Shown: positions 7,563 through 16,937, numbered from the stretch's first letter. The stretch: 64,000 nucleotides of DNA from Sphingobium sp. Leaf26 (GCF_001421665.1 NZ_LMKV01000031.1:131217-195216); one strand, 5' to 3'. Notes: generated from the letters alone by a model not told the origin. Numbers and translations: made by a program.

Positions 7563-10514
7563 TCAGAATTTGAACTTCGCGCCGACATAGAAGGAGCGGC
7601 CCACCATGTCGTAAGTGCCCGCATCCGTGCCGTTCTGCGAACTGGCGACGAAGGGGATGGCCTTGTCGAACAGGTTGGTGATGCCACCGCGCAACTGCAT
7701 ATTGTCGTTGATGTCGAGCGTAGAGAAGACATCGAACAGATTATAGGGCTTCACCCCGACCTGTTCCGCCGCCGGCGTCGTGATCGCGCTGATGTCGCGC
7801 AGCTTGCCCTGGTAGCGCCAGCGCAGGCCGATGCCGAAGACGTCGGAACTGTAGCCGACGGTCGTCAGCGCCTTCCACTTGGGCAGCGGGCGTCCCGGCG
7901 TGCTGGTGCCGACGAAGTCCTGCGATGCAGAGCCGGGCAAAGTCTGAACCTTGTAATGGTTCAGCCAGCCGATGGCGGACGAGGCGTAGATTTTGCCCGA
8001 ACCGTCACCGATGCCGGCCTCCGACAGTTTCAGCGACCAGTTGACCTGTACATCGACGCCGTCCGTATCGAGCGCGCCAAGGTTCAGATAGGGCTGGGCA
8101 ATGGCGACGAGCTGACCTGTCGGATCGCGCTGGACCAGTTGGCAGAATTCGTTGCTGTTGGAGTAACTGCTGTTCGATCCATCCAGATTATAGCATTTGG
8201 CCAGGACGGTCAGGCCATTGATGGTCGAAATGACGTTACGGATCTTGATGTTGTAATAGTCGACCGAGAAGGAGAAGCCCGACAGCCAGGGTGACGAAAA
8301 TTTGGGATTGAGAACGAAGCCGACATTGAAGGTATTCGCCTTTTCCGGGGTCAACGCGCTGTTGCCCTGGATATTGCCGCCGGTGGCGGTGGTGGCGAAT
8401 TGATAGGCGTCGATCGCGGCGGCCGGAATGCCCTGCGCCAGGCAGAGATCACGCACCTGAGCGCCATTGGCCCCGGTCCGGGCCGAGGAGCGGACGTCGC
8501 ACGGATCGCCGATGGCGGCGGGCGGCGTACCGATGGCGAGCTGCGATCCCGTCACCGGCGAGAAGAGTTCGCCGATATTGGGCGCGCGCACCGCACGCTG
8601 GTAACTGCCACGGATCAGCAGCGCATCCACCGGTTGCCAGCGAGCGTCGAATTCGTAGCTCTTCACGCTGCCGGTCGTGTTGTAATCCGAATAGCGGAAG
8701 GCGGCGCCGACACCGAGTTCATGGAAGAAGGGCGTGTCAGACAGCAAAGGCACGTCGATCTGCGCGGCGAACTCCTTGACGCTGATCTCACCCTGCGCCG
8801 GGTTGGAGCCGACGACGGCCTCGATATTGTTCGACACCAGATCGGGGCTGGGGTCATATTTATACGTATTCTTCCGATAGCCGGCGAGCAGGGCAAGCTG
8901 GACCGGGCCGGCGGGCAGATCGAACAGCGGACCATTGACCTGACCCTGCACCTGCGTCTGGGTCAGCCGTTCGCGATTTTGGACGGTCGCGGTGATATAT
9001 TGCTGGCATTCGCGCGACAGGCTAGTGGCGTTGGTGATGCCGAAGGGATTGAAACCGCCGGCGCAGAGCGAAGCACCGCCATCGGCCGCATTGAGCAGGG
9101 TCTGGACACGCGATTTCAGCACCGCATTGAACATCGACTGGTTGTGGACCGTCTCGTCATAGGAGACGAAGCCGTCAAACTTCCACGACCCGGCGATCGT
9201 GCCTTTCAGGCCACCCAGATATTGCTGGACCCGGTAATTCTCCTCCCAGCCCTTGTCGCCGACACCGACATAGCGGCCGCTCCAGCGGAAGGGTGCCGTC
9301 GGATCGCCGCGAGAGGCCAGCAGCGTGCGCAGGTCGGTCGGGATGAAGGGATTGGTGACCGGAATGGTGGTGAAGGGCGCAAACTGCGTCAGGCTGCTGC
9401 CGCTTTCCGTGGTGACGGTGGAATCGACATAGAAGAACTGGCCATAGGCGGTCAGGGATTCCGTCAGGTCGAACTCACCCTTGGCAAAGGCCGACTTGCG
9501 TTCGAAGGCGTTGAGAATCTGAAGCTGCGGGCCGACCGGCATGCGGACATTGCCGCCGACCACGGCATAGGCGCCGTCGGTCGGCCCCTTGTAATTGATC
9601 GCCCCGGTCTGGGCGAAGAGCGAACCGTCATTGTTGAAGCCAAGGTTCAGCGTCGGATTGATCGCGCTGGTCGCGCCATAGCTGGCGAACAGGCCATTGA
9701 GCACCGCTTGGTTCGGCAGGTTCAGCGCATTGGGGACGAAGGCGCCGGTGCCAATGAAGGAGGACGGCACCTTGTCGGCGAAGAAGTCACGCTGCGAACC
9801 CGAAAGCGGATCGCGCTGGCCATAGCTGAGCGCCAGCATCAGGCGGCCGCGATCGTCGGCGAATTTCGTGCCCAGCGCCAGCGAGGCATTGAACTTGTTA
9901 TAGTCGCCGCGGAAGCTGTTGCCGTTCTGGATGTCGGCGCGGATGCCGTCGAAATATTTGTCGGTCTTGAAATTGACCACGCCCGACATCGCGTCCGACC
10001 CGTAGATCGCCGATGCGCCACCGGTGATGACGTCCACCGATCCGATGATGGATTCCGGCAGGATGTTGATGTCGACATTGCCGTTGATGTCCGACAGCGG
10101 AAGGCGGCGGCCGTCGAGCAGGACGAGATTGCGGTTGGACCCAAGGCCGCGCAGGTTGAGCGTGGCGCGCCCACCGCCCCCCTGACCACCGGTGCCGGCG
10201 TTGCCCGACGGGGTGAAGCCGGGCAACTGGTTCAGCGAATCTTCCAGCGTGATCTGCCCGCTTTGCTGCACCAGCTCGTCAGACACAGTGACGATCGGGC
10301 TGACCGCGACATTGTTCGGGCGAGCGATCAGCGATCCGGTCACGACGATGTCGGCGGTCTGCTGCGCGTCGGCGGCGGGCGGGGCCAGCGCGGTGGCGGC
10401 TTCCTCTGCCGGCCCGGCCTGATCCTGCGCCCAGAGCGGCGCGGCAAAGGCGCCCAGCGTCAGTGCGGCCAGCGATCCGCCGACGCGAAGCTGATTGGTG
10501 AAACCTGTCTTCAT
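7563..10514 (-). CDS. TonB-dependent outer-membrane receptor, quinate/shikimate locus
   Basis: Outer-membrane active transporter. It has a signal peptide (about residues 1-30, ending APLWAQ), a TonB-box-like ADIVVTGS and a plug domain (TLEDSLNQLPGFTPSGN, LNLRGLGSNRNLVLLDGRRLPL, SVDVITGGASAIYGSDAMSGVVN). A long beta-barrel follows, ending in aromatic residues (YVGAKFKF). The length of 983 residues is typical for sphingomonad TonB receptors. It has its own promoter region with a copy of the locus palindrome 19 bp before the start. By context it imports a quinate- or shikimate-containing plant compound; the ligand is inferred only. Confidence 0.93.
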   Translation of the reverse strand: MKTGFTNQLRVGGSLAALTLGAFAAPLWAQDQAGPAEEAATALAPPAADAQQTADIVVTGSLIARPNNVAVSPIVTVSDELVQQSGQITLEDSLNQLPGFTPSGNAGTGGQGGGGRATLNLRGLGSNRNLVLLDGRRLPLSDINGNVDINILPESIIGSVDVITGGASAIYGSDAMSGVVNFKTDKYFDGIRADIQNGNSFRGDYNKFNASLALGTKFADDRGRLMLALSYGQRDPLSGSQRDFFADKVPSSFIGTGAFVPNALNLPNQAVLNGLFASYGATSAINPTLNLGFNNDGSLFAQTGAINYKGPTDGAYAVVGGNVRMPVGPQLQILNAFERKSAFAKGEFDLTESLTAYGQFFYVDSTVTTESGSSLTQFAPFTTIPVTNPFIPTDLRTLLASRGDPTAPFRWSGRYVGVGDKGWEENYRVQQYLGGLKGTIAGSWKFDGFVSYDETVHNQSMFNAVLKSRVQTLLNAADGGASLCAGGFNPFGITNATSLSRECQQYITATVQNRERLTQTQVQGQVNGPLFDLPAGPVQLALLAGYRKNTYKYDPSPDLVSNNIEAVVGSNPAQGEISVKEFAAQIDVPLLSDTPFFHELGVGAAFRYSDYNTTGSVKSYEFDARWQPVDALLIRGSYQRAVRAPNIGELFSPVTGSQLAIGTPPAAIGDPCDVRSSARTGANGAQVRDLCLAQGIPAAAIDAYQFATTATGGNIQGNSALTPEKANTFNVGFVLNPKFSSPWLSGFSFSVDYYNIKIRNVISTINGLTVLAKCYNLDGSNSSYSNSNEFCQLVQRDPTGQLVAIAQPYLNLGALDTDGVDVQVNWSLKLSEAGIGDGSGKIYASSAIGWLNHYKVQTLPGSASQDFVGTSTPGRPLPKWKALTTVGYSSDVFGIGLRWRYQGKLRDISAITTPAAEQVGVKPYNLFDVFSTLDINDNMQLRGGITNLFDKAIPFVASSQNGTDAGTYDMVGRSFYVGAKFKF

Positions 10515-10532
10515 TCCATCCTCCCATTATTA

Positions 10533-10550
10533 TTACTAACTAGTTCGTAC
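10533..10550. promoter_or_regulatory. Palindromic operator upstream of TonB receptor
   Basis: TTACTAACTAGTTCGTAC matches the locus consensus GTACGAACTAGTTCGTAC at 16 of 18 positions. It lies in the 98-bp gap between the transporter stop and the receptor start. Related sites occur at 12458 and 16706. The likely binder is the TetR regulator at 16938-17594 (inference). Confidence 0.65.
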
Positions 10551-10612
10551 ATAATTTCGCGCGACCCGAGGCTCTATTGGCCCTTCGGGCTATATTCTGA
10601 ACTGTTTGCCGG

Positions 10613-11911
10613 TCAGTCCATGTCCACCCGGCGCACATCCCCCACGATGAAGATGTAGGCGGCGGCCCCGATCAGCGCGAGCACCCCGATAAAGGCGAGC
10701 GCGCCGTAGAAGGAGCCGGTCTGCCCCACGATCACGCCCACCACGATCGGCGTCACGATGCCGGCCAGGTTGGCGCAGAGATTGAAGACGCCGCCGGTCA
10801 GGCCGATATATTGGCGCGGCGCGACGTCCGATATCAGCGTCCAGCCCAGATTGACCATGCCCTGCCCGAAAAAGGCGATCGACATGATGGCGATGACCAA
10901 AGTGTTGCTCTGGACGAAATTGGCCGCGACGATGGTGGAAGCCAGCAGCAGGCCCGCGACGATCGGCAACTTGCGCCCGATATTGGCTGAACCAGTGCGG
11001 CGGATCAGCATGTCGGACACCTGCCCGCCCAAAAGCACTCCGGCCGACGCGGCAATATAGGGCAGCACCGCGAACGTGCCGGACTTGAGCCAGTCCATGC
11101 CGCGCTCGGTCGCCAGATAGGTCGGGAACCAGGTGAGGAAGAAAACCAAAGTCGAGTTGCCGCAGAATTGGCCGATCGAGGCGCCCAATATCTGGCGCTT
11201 GCCCATCAGCTTGCGCACATTGGCCCAGGAAAAAGGGATTTTCTCGTCCGCCTTGGCTATCGTCAGGCCACCGCCCGCCTGGATATGGGCGAGTTCGGCA
11301 GCGTTGATGCGGCTACTCTCGCCCGGATCGCGATAGCGGGCGTACATGAGCAGGCCGAACGCCATGCCCAGCACGCCGGCAATCACGAACAGGGCGCGCC
11401 AGCCGAAGCTGCCCACCACCCAAAACAGGACCGGCGCGAAGAAGGCAAGGCCCGCATATTGCCCCACGGCATAGACGGAATTGGCCCGCGCCCGTTCATC
11501 CTGCGGGAACCAACTGCTGAGAATGCGGCTGTTGCAAGGGTAGCAAGGTGCTTCCGCAACGCCCAGCGCAAGGCGGAAGCCGAACAACATTGCCACATTC
11601 CCGGCTAAACCGTGGAGCAAAGTGAAGAAGGACCAGAGGATCAGCGACCCGGCATAGGTGATGCGTGTGCCGAGCCGGTCGAGCAGCAGCCCGCCCGGAA
11701 TCTGCGACGCGGCATAGGTCCAGGAAAAGGCCGAGAAGATGAAGCCCATCATTTCGGGCGAAATATGGAGTTCCGCTGTCAGCGATGGGGCGGCCACGCC
11801 CATGACGGCGCGGTCCATATAGTTGAGCAAGGTGGCAACGCTGATCAACGCCAGCACGCCGATGCGCGCGCGGGTGGGCCGCAACAGCGTGGCGGGATCG
11901 GCCACCCTCAT
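10613..11911 (-). CDS. MFS transporter, ACS-type anion symporter
   Basis: Twelve-helix major facilitator of the anion:cation symporter type, which commonly carries organic acids such as quinate, shikimate or hexuronates across the inner membrane. Visible motifs are NYMDRAVMGVAAPSL, FSWTYAASQIPGGLLLDRLGTR, FRLALGVAEAPCYPCNSRI and WFPQDERARANSVYA. I use the ATG at 11911 (MRVADPATLL) because it overlaps the dehydroquinase stop as ATGA; the open frame runs further upstream but only antisense-like sequence is there. By context it takes quinate or shikimate into the cytoplasm. Confidence 0.9.
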   Translation of the reverse strand: MRVADPATLLRPTRARIGVLALISVATLLNYMDRAVMGVAAPSLTAELHISPEMMGFIFSAFSWTYAASQIPGGLLLDRLGTRITYAGSLILWSFFTLLHGLAGNVAMLFGFRLALGVAEAPCYPCNSRILSSWFPQDERARANSVYAVGQYAGLAFFAPVLFWVVGSFGWRALFVIAGVLGMAFGLLMYARYRDPGESSRINAAELAHIQAGGGLTIAKADEKIPFSWANVRKLMGKRQILGASIGQFCGNSTLVFFLTWFPTYLATERGMDWLKSGTFAVLPYIAASAGVLLGGQVSDMLIRRTGSANIGRKLPIVAGLLLASTIVAANFVQSNTLVIAIMSIAFFGQGMVNLGWTLISDVAPRQYIGLTGGVFNLCANLAGIVTPIVVGVIVGQTGSFYGALAFIGVLALIGAAAYIFIVGDVRRVDMD

Positions 11912-12366
11912 GCCGCGTTCCGCCGCTGCCCAAGGTGCAGCAGATGGCGCACGGCGAGCGGATAGCCGTCCGTGCCCATGCCAGACAGCATCGCCGTGGC
12001 GGTGCGAGTCACGATGGAACGAGTGCGCCATGCCTCGTCCCGGCGGTGAATATTGGAAATATGAACCTCCACGATCGGGCAATCGCACATTTTGAGCGCA
12101 TCGAGCATGGCATAGCCGGCATAGGAAAAGGCCGCCGGGTTGATGACGATGCCCATCGCACCGACGCGCGCCTCATGCAGCCAGCCGACCATGTCATGTT
12201 CGGCATTGGTCTGGCGGAAGATCAGGTCAACGTCCCAGCCCTGCGCCTCAAGGCGACAGGCGGCCTCGACATCGGCAAGCGTCTCGGCCCCATAGATATG
12301 CGGTTCGCGCACGCCCAGATGGTCGAGATTGGGACCGTTCAATATGTAGATGCGCTGCTGGCCCAT
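11908..12366 (-). CDS. aroQ: Type II 3-dehydroquinate dehydratase
   Basis: Dehydrates 3-dehydroquinate to 3-dehydroshikimate; in this locus the role is probably catabolic (QuiB-like). Motifs: IYILNGPNLDHLG, REPHIYG (active-site Arg/Tyr), INPAAFSYAGYAMLDAL and PIVEVHISNIHRRDEAWR (catalytic His). I choose the start at 12366 (MGQQRIYILNGPN), giving 152 residues, the normal family size; the frame is open further upstream but encodes nothing family-like. It is first gene of a two-gene unit with the MFS transporter. A locus operator lies about 90 bp upstream. Confidence 0.91.
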   Translation of the reverse strand: MGQQRIYILNGPNLDHLGVREPHIYGAETLADVEAACRLEAQGWDVDLIFRQTNAEHDMVGWLHEARVGAMGIVINPAAFSYAGYAMLDALKMCDCPIVEVHISNIHRRDEAWRTRSIVTRTATAMLSGMGTDGYPLAVRHLLHLGQRRNAA

Positions 12367-12457
12367 GACTGGCCCGATCCTCCCCGTCTGCCGGAATATG
12401 TTTCCCGATCTTGCAGAATCACATCTACGCCAGTCCGAATATTTCGGCAAGCGAAAT

Positions 12458-12475
12458 GTACGAACTAGTTCATAC
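12458..12475. promoter_or_regulatory. Palindromic operator upstream of aroQ
   Basis: GTACGAACTAGTTCATAC matches the consensus palindrome at 17 of 18 positions, the best copy in the window. It overlaps the stop codon of the upstream lipoprotein gene (12465-12467), so control of the aroQ-transporter unit is embedded in the end of the preceding gene. Confidence 0.7.
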
Positions 12476-13565
12476 GATGTTTTGGCAAACGAAGGACGGC
12501 GATCCGATCAGCCTGGTAGGAGCCGAGCCACAGGTCGTCGCCCAGCAACACAGCCGCCGACACGCCGTTGAAGGCCGGGTCGGGCATGCCATAGGCGATC
12601 AGCGAAAAGCGCCGGCTTTCCGGGTCCAACTCCGCCACGACATAGCCGCGAGGACAGAGCATGCCATCGGCGATGCCGTTGACGATCTTGCGCAGGCCGC
12701 CGCAGGCCGGTTCGTCCCGCACCATGCCGGCGAGCAACAGCTTGTCGCCGTCCCAATGGATATTGTCGGGCATGAATTCGGGCGCCTGCGCACGCCAGAG
12801 CGGCTGGCGCGTGTCGTTGCGGGCATAAGCGACAACCTCGCGCAGACCAAAGCCGATGACGTAGAAGCCGCTGTCGTCACGCGCCGTTTCCAGCCCGTTA
12901 TTACCGGGCAGTTCGGTGCCGGGCAGCAGGCGGAAGGCGCGCTCCTGCGGGCCGCGCTGATAGACGCCGCCGGTCGTCCGGCCGAGCACGAAGTCGGTGA
13001 TGCTGGTGCCGGGGCGCGTCAGCACCGTGGCGAGGACCGTGCCGTCGCTATAGGAGGCGACCGCATTGGCGACATGACCTTGGGGCATGGCAAGGCAGCC
13101 TTGCCAGCGCAGCGTCGGCGGCGCGGTGTCATTACGCGCGTCGATGGCGAATACCTCGATCGCTTCACGCCCGCCATGGTTGACGACCAGCAGCCGCCCC
13201 TGCCCCGCCCCCGTCATGCGCAGGCTGAGGCCGCGCGCGGTGAAGAGCGTGGGATCGGGCGGGGTCGCGCAATCGGGATAGGCCGGGTCGGGCGCAACCT
13301 GATCGGCGGCGGCGGTGAACCAGAAGCGCGCCTGCCGGGTGCGGCTGTCCACCAGCTTCAGCCCCGCGCCGGTCGCAAAGCCGCTAGCGACGATCCAGGG
13401 CGTGGCAGGAATATGGGCGAGGTCTTCCGACTTGTTGGCGCCACAGACGAAACTGAACTGCGCGGTCGGTGTGCAGGCATCGGCAGATGGCCGACCAGAC
13501 GGCGATGTCGCGCAACCGGTGAGAGCCAGCATCGCGAACCCGCCAAGCATGGAAAGCCATTTCAT
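12465..13565 (-). CDS. Exported lipoprotein, SMP-30/lactonase-like beta-propeller
   Basis: Predicted lipoprotein: signal MKWLSMLGGFAMLALTGC with the lipid Cys at residue 18. The mature part looks like a beta-propeller of the SMP-30/gluconolactonase/arylesterase type. Recognisable elements are GRLLVVNHGGREAIEVFAID, LPGNNGLETARDDSGFYVIGF, EFMPDNIHWDGDKLLLAG and FNGVSAAVLLGDDLWLGSY. These could carry the Ca-binding Asn/Asp residues of the family. A lactonase role on quinic-acid lactone or a related ester is a guess from context. Its start overlaps the DUF3237 stop as ATGA, so it is the fourth gene of the esterase operon. Confidence 0.75.
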   Translation of the reverse strand: MKWLSMLGGFAMLALTGCATSPSGRPSADACTPTAQFSFVCGANKSEDLAHIPATPWIVASGFATGAGLKLVDSRTRQARFWFTAAADQVAPDPAYPDCATPPDPTLFTARGLSLRMTGAGQGRLLVVNHGGREAIEVFAIDARNDTAPPTLRWQGCLAMPQGHVANAVASYSDGTVLATVLTRPGTSITDFVLGRTTGGVYQRGPQERAFRLLPGTELPGNNGLETARDDSGFYVIGFGLREVVAYARNDTRQPLWRAQAPEFMPDNIHWDGDKLLLAGMVRDEPACGGLRKIVNGIADGMLCPRGYVVAELDPESRRFSLIAYGMPDPAFNGVSAAVLLGDDLWLGSYQADRIAVLRLPKHRMN

Positions 13566-14092
13566 GTGACGCGATAGACCCGGATGCGCACTGCGGGTTT
13601 CGGCGCATCGTCCGGCGGTGGCCCGATCGTGCCGATGAAGATCGCCTGATTGAGCCAGTCGTGCGGGCCGATCGGCGCTTCGAAACTCGGCACAGTGCGC
13701 AGATAGCGGCTGGCCGCGCCGGGCACCCGGCTATTGGTCAGGCCGACATTGCGGACATGAATGAGCGTGCCATCGTCGGCGCGCATCATATAGTCGGCCT
13801 CTATCACGGTCCAGTTGTCAGCGCGCTGCAACTGCCAGTCCGCCCCGCCTGCGACCACTGTGCCACGGATGCGCGGCCCGGCGAAGGTGCCGCCGATAAT
13901 GGGTACCCTGCGGCGGGTGCCGATCGGGGTCCGGCCGATCTCCTCGGTCGGTTCGAGCGTCACGATCGCTTCATAGACGAATTCGAGGCCGGGCACGTCC
14001 GGCGTGGCGGCCCATCCCCTGCCCGCCCATGTCGAGGCCGCGACGATGCCACCCATCGCGGTCAGAACCGCCCGCCTGCCTTGATCCGCCAT
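13562..14092 (-). CDS. DUF3237 family protein with Tat-like signal
   Basis: A small exported protein of the DUF3237 family (function unknown; commonly found in aromatic and terpene catabolic clusters). The N-terminus MADQGRRAVLTAMGGIVAAS has a twin-arginine pattern and a cleavage-like GRGWA. The DUF3237 core is visible as VPIIGGTFAGPRIRGTVVAGGADW, the DYMMRADDGTLIHVRNVG stretch and WLNQAIFIGTIG. I choose the start at 14092, 4 bp after the carboxylesterase stop; the longer frame runs into that gene. The protein has 176 residues. Confidence 0.8.
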   Translation of the reverse strand: MADQGRRAVLTAMGGIVAASTWAGRGWAATPDVPGLEFVYEAIVTLEPTEEIGRTPIGTRRRVPIIGGTFAGPRIRGTVVAGGADWQLQRADNWTVIEADYMMRADDGTLIHVRNVGLTNSRVPGAASRYLRTVPSFEAPIGPHDWLNQAIFIGTIGPPPDDAPKPAVRIRVYRVT

Positions 14093-14096
14093 ACGT

Positions 14097-15701
14097 TCAA
14101 TCCCTGATCCGAGGCTTGTCGGTCGGCGGTGGCGCGTCCCCGAACAACGACCAGTCGGCAAAATGCGGCCATGGAATCGGGCTGCGGGTTTCGCCCAGTT
14201 GCAGGACCACCGGCTTGCGCGGTGTAAAGGCGGGCCAGTTCGCGTTCGGCTTGCCGCTGCGGGCAAAGGCGACCAGATGATCCATCATCTCGCCCGACAA
14301 TGCCTGATCCACCGGAGTCCAGTCACGGGTGGTGCGGAACAGGTTGAGGCTGTCCAGCGTCCCCAGCCAATAGGGGATGTCGGCACTATGATAAGCCCCC
14401 ACCGTTGCGGGATCATGATCGGCGAAGGGCACGCCGGGGCGATAGGGATGGACGCGCGTGAAGAAATAGGCGCGCACCGGCGCCTTGCCGGTAGCGCTTT
14501 GCGCCAGCGCCCATTGCGCCATCTGCGCATTGAGGGTGGAATCGCGCTCGATATCGCGCGCCCGCCGCCGTGCTTCCTCCACCGTGCCGGCGGGATAGCG
14601 TTTCAGGATCGCCTCAGCCTTATCCGGGAAGGCGCGGCGCACGGCCGCTTCATAGTCAGCGGCAGACGAAATGGGGCCAAGCGAACGGAAACTTTCGTCG
14701 CGGGTGAAGCCCAGCAGCAACGGCACGTCATTCTGCCGCCCGGCGGCGAAGGCAGCGGCCGGGGTCTGGACCACCACATCGCCGTCGATCACGATCGGGC
14801 GGCGGCGCACCGGCGCGGCGAGCGCGATCAGCTTGTCGGCGGGCATGTCGCGCATCTGTTCGATCGACTGGACGGCCAGAGCTTTCTGCACGGCCAGCCC
14901 TTCAACCTCGGCCTCCTTGAGCGGGGCTGGCGTTCCGATGCCGCCGAATGCGCCGCCGCTCATGCCGACCGCGCGCTGGAACAGACCCTTCGTCGTGGGG
15001 CTGGCTTGTAGCAGGGATACGGACATCGACCCGGCCGACTGGCCGGCGATCGTGACATTGGCCGGATTGCCGCCGAAACCGACGATATTGGACTTGATCC
15101 AGCGCAGCGCCGCGACCTGATCCTTCAGTCCATAATTGCCCGACTTGCCGCCATTTTCGGCACTGAGTTCAGGATGCGCGAGGAATCCCAACGGCCCGAC
15201 GCGATAGGCGATGGCGACATAGACGACGCCCATGGCCGCCAGTGCCTCTCCCGCATAATTGGCCATGGAGGCAGAGCCGATGTTGAAGCCGCCGCCATAG
15301 ATCCAGGTCACGACCGGATAGCCGCCCGCCGGTGCGGGTCCGGGCGGCGCCCAGATATTAAGGTAGAGGCAATCCTCGCTGGTCGGCTCTTCCCCGAAAT
15401 AATGGTTCAGATTGCGAGCGCGCAGCGGCTGGATACATTCGGGCGCGGGGCGATCGGCATGCCAGACGCCATCCCAGCGCGCATGCGGCTGCGGATCGCG
15501 CCAGCGCAGGTCGCGCACCGGCGGCGCGGCGAAAGGTACGCCCAGCCAGGCGCGTACACCCGATGGCAGCGTCTTGCCATCGACCAGACCCGCATCGGTA
15601 CGCACCGGATCACCGCCCGATTGCGCGACGATCTGCGCCGGTGCGGCCGATGAGAGTAGCAGGCTCAGGACCAAGCCGGGCGCCAGCAGCAGCCGGCGCA
15701 T
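14097..15701 (-). CDS. Type-B carboxylesterase, secreted
   Basis: Alpha/beta-hydrolase of the carboxylesterase type-B family with a signal peptide (MRRLLLAPGLVLSLLLSSAAPAQ). The oxyanion-hole motif is WIYGGGFNIG and the nucleophile elbow is GQSAG with Ser222 (Gln replaces the common Glu). The Cys pair expected near residues 90 and 111 (APECIQP, SEDCLYLNIW) is present. It sits between another hydrolase (TAATG overlap at 15701) and DUF3237 (4-bp gap). In a quinate locus a chlorogenate-like ester is a plausible substrate, but the substrate cannot be read from the sequence. Confidence 0.88.
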   Translation of the reverse strand: MRRLLLAPGLVLSLLLSSAAPAQIVAQSGGDPVRTDAGLVDGKTLPSGVRAWLGVPFAAPPVRDLRWRDPQPHARWDGVWHADRPAPECIQPLRARNLNHYFGEEPTSEDCLYLNIWAPPGPAPAGGYPVVTWIYGGGFNIGSASMANYAGEALAAMGVVYVAIAYRVGPLGFLAHPELSAENGGKSGNYGLKDQVAALRWIKSNIVGFGGNPANVTIAGQSAGSMSVSLLQASPTTKGLFQRAVGMSGGAFGGIGTPAPLKEAEVEGLAVQKALAVQSIEQMRDMPADKLIALAAPVRRRPIVIDGDVVVQTPAAAFAAGRQNDVPLLLGFTRDESFRSLGPISSAADYEAAVRRAFPDKAEAILKRYPAGTVEEARRRARDIERDSTLNAQMAQWALAQSATGKAPVRAYFFTRVHPYRPGVPFADHDPATVGAYHSADIPYWLGTLDSLNLFRTTRDWTPVDQALSGEMMDHLVAFARSGKPNANWPAFTPRKPVVLQLGETRSPIPWPHFADWSLFGDAPPPTDKPRIRD

Positions 15702-16681
15702 TATTTGTCGCCCTTGAGCTGCGTGTCGAAGAAGCGGAAGGTCAGGTCCAGCGCGCGGAGGGACGCATCGCGGGTCGCAGCGGCATCGGCACCGATCCAG
15801 CTATGGCCGACGCCGTTGATGATCTCCAGCGTGACCGGAACGCCGGCAGCCTTCAATGCGGCGGCGAGCTGGCGCGACTGGTCGGCCGGCACCACCTTGT
15901 CGTCCGTGCCGTGGATCAGCAGCATTGGCGGATCTTTCGCATCGACATGGGCGGCGGGGCTGGCGGCCTTGATACGATCGGCCGGGCAATCGGGCTTCAC
16001 GCAGTCGAGATAGGCATTTTCCGCACCGGCAATCGCCTGCGGCATGGTCGCGAAATCATAGACGCCATACCAGCCGACCCCGGCCTGTACGCAATCGCTC
16101 TGGCCCGCATTGCTCTTGTCGTCGCCGGACGGGGCGCTGCCGCATTGCAGTGCCGCCAGCGCAGCCAATTGCCCGCCGGCCGATCCGCCCCAGACCGCGA
16201 CATGGCTGCCATCCAGGCCGAAGCGCGCGGCATTGGCGCGCAGATAGCGGATGGCGGTACGGACATCGTCGATCGCGGCCGGGAAAGGCGCTTCCTTCGA
16301 CAGCCGATATTCGAGCGAGGCGACGACATACCCCCGTGCCGACAGGTCGGCCAGCACAGCGGTAAAGTCGCTGAAAGCGCCCGACTGGCGGGTATGCCCG
16401 TTCGCCCAGCCGCCGCCATGGATATAGATGACCAGCGGCAGCGGCTTGCCCTGCCGCGCCGGACGGTAGAGGTCGAGAATGATCGGCCGATAGCCCGAAA
16501 TGGTCGAATAGGCGATGTCGGCATCGACCGTGACGCCGTTCGCCAGCGTCAGGATGCGGTCGGGCATCGGATCGCCCAGCGCAGGTTCAGGAGATGTTGC
16601 CGGCGATGCCGGCTGGGCATGGGCCGGCATGGCGGTCGTGAGCAACGCCAGACCCAAAGATAGCGTGATCCGCTTGCGCAT
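15701..16681 (-). CDS. Secreted alpha/beta-hydrolase (BD-FAE/esterase-lipase type)
   Basis: Periplasmic or secreted esterase: signal peptide MRKRITLSLGLALLTTAMPAHAQ, oxyanion motif YIHGGGWANG (about residues 86-95), nucleophile elbow GGSAGG with Ser167, and late acid/His region (HGTDDKVVPADQS, NGVGHSWIG). It belongs to the group that includes feruloyl-esterase-like enzymes. It is the first gene of the four-gene esterase operon and has a locus operator 25 bp before the start codon. Its natural substrate is inferred to be a quinate or hydroxycinnamate ester. Confidence 0.86.
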   Translation of the reverse strand: MRKRITLSLGLALLTTAMPAHAQPASPATSPEPALGDPMPDRILTLANGVTVDADIAYSTISGYRPIILDLYRPARQGKPLPLVIYIHGGGWANGHTRQSGAFSDFTAVLADLSARGYVVASLEYRLSKEAPFPAAIDDVRTAIRYLRANAARFGLDGSHVAVWGGSAGGQLAALAALQCGSAPSGDDKSNAGQSDCVQAGVGWYGVYDFATMPQAIAGAENAYLDCVKPDCPADRIKAASPAAHVDAKDPPMLLIHGTDDKVVPADQSRQLAAALKAAGVPVTLEIINGVGHSWIGADAAATRDASLRALDLTFRFFDTQLKGDK

Positions 16682-16705
16682 AATCCTCTCCCGTTCGCGA
16701 TTCTT

Positions 16706-16723
16706 GTGCTAACTATTTCGTAC
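16706..16723. promoter_or_regulatory. Palindromic operator upstream of esterase operon
   Basis: GTGCTAACTATTTCGTAC matches the locus consensus at 15 of 18 positions and lies just upstream of the first esterase gene. It is the third copy of the palindrome in the locus. Confidence 0.6.
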
Positions 16724-16818
16724 ACTGATAACATCGGAGATGCGCAAGGCAAGCCCGATGATGTGTGTCAGTAAAACACGTGGTTGCGGGCAGCCGCAAA
16801 CCATGTCCCTCAACCAAC

Positions 16819-16908
16819 GTCATCCTGAACTTGTTTCGGCATCCATCTATCCCGACGAGTGGACGCTGCATGGCAATGCGATGGATCCTGAAACAAGTTC
16901 AGGATGAC
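16819..16908. repeat. Pair of inverted REP-like palindromes
   Basis: Two copies of a sequence beginning GTCATCCTGAACTTGTTTC face each other (16819-16847 and 16880-16908), separated by 32 bp. Each copy is itself partly palindromic (CATCCTGAA ... TTTCAGGATC). This is the architecture of REP/BIME-type elements. It lies between the TetR stop and the esterase promoter. Confidence 0.7.
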
Positions 16909-16937
16909 GGGTCTTCAAGAGAGTTGCCGCCCGTCCT

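Noticed and set aside
8400..10658. 752-codon plus-strand open frame opposite the first TonB receptor
   Set aside because: Low-complexity composition and no motifs; the opposite strand encodes a full TonB receptor.
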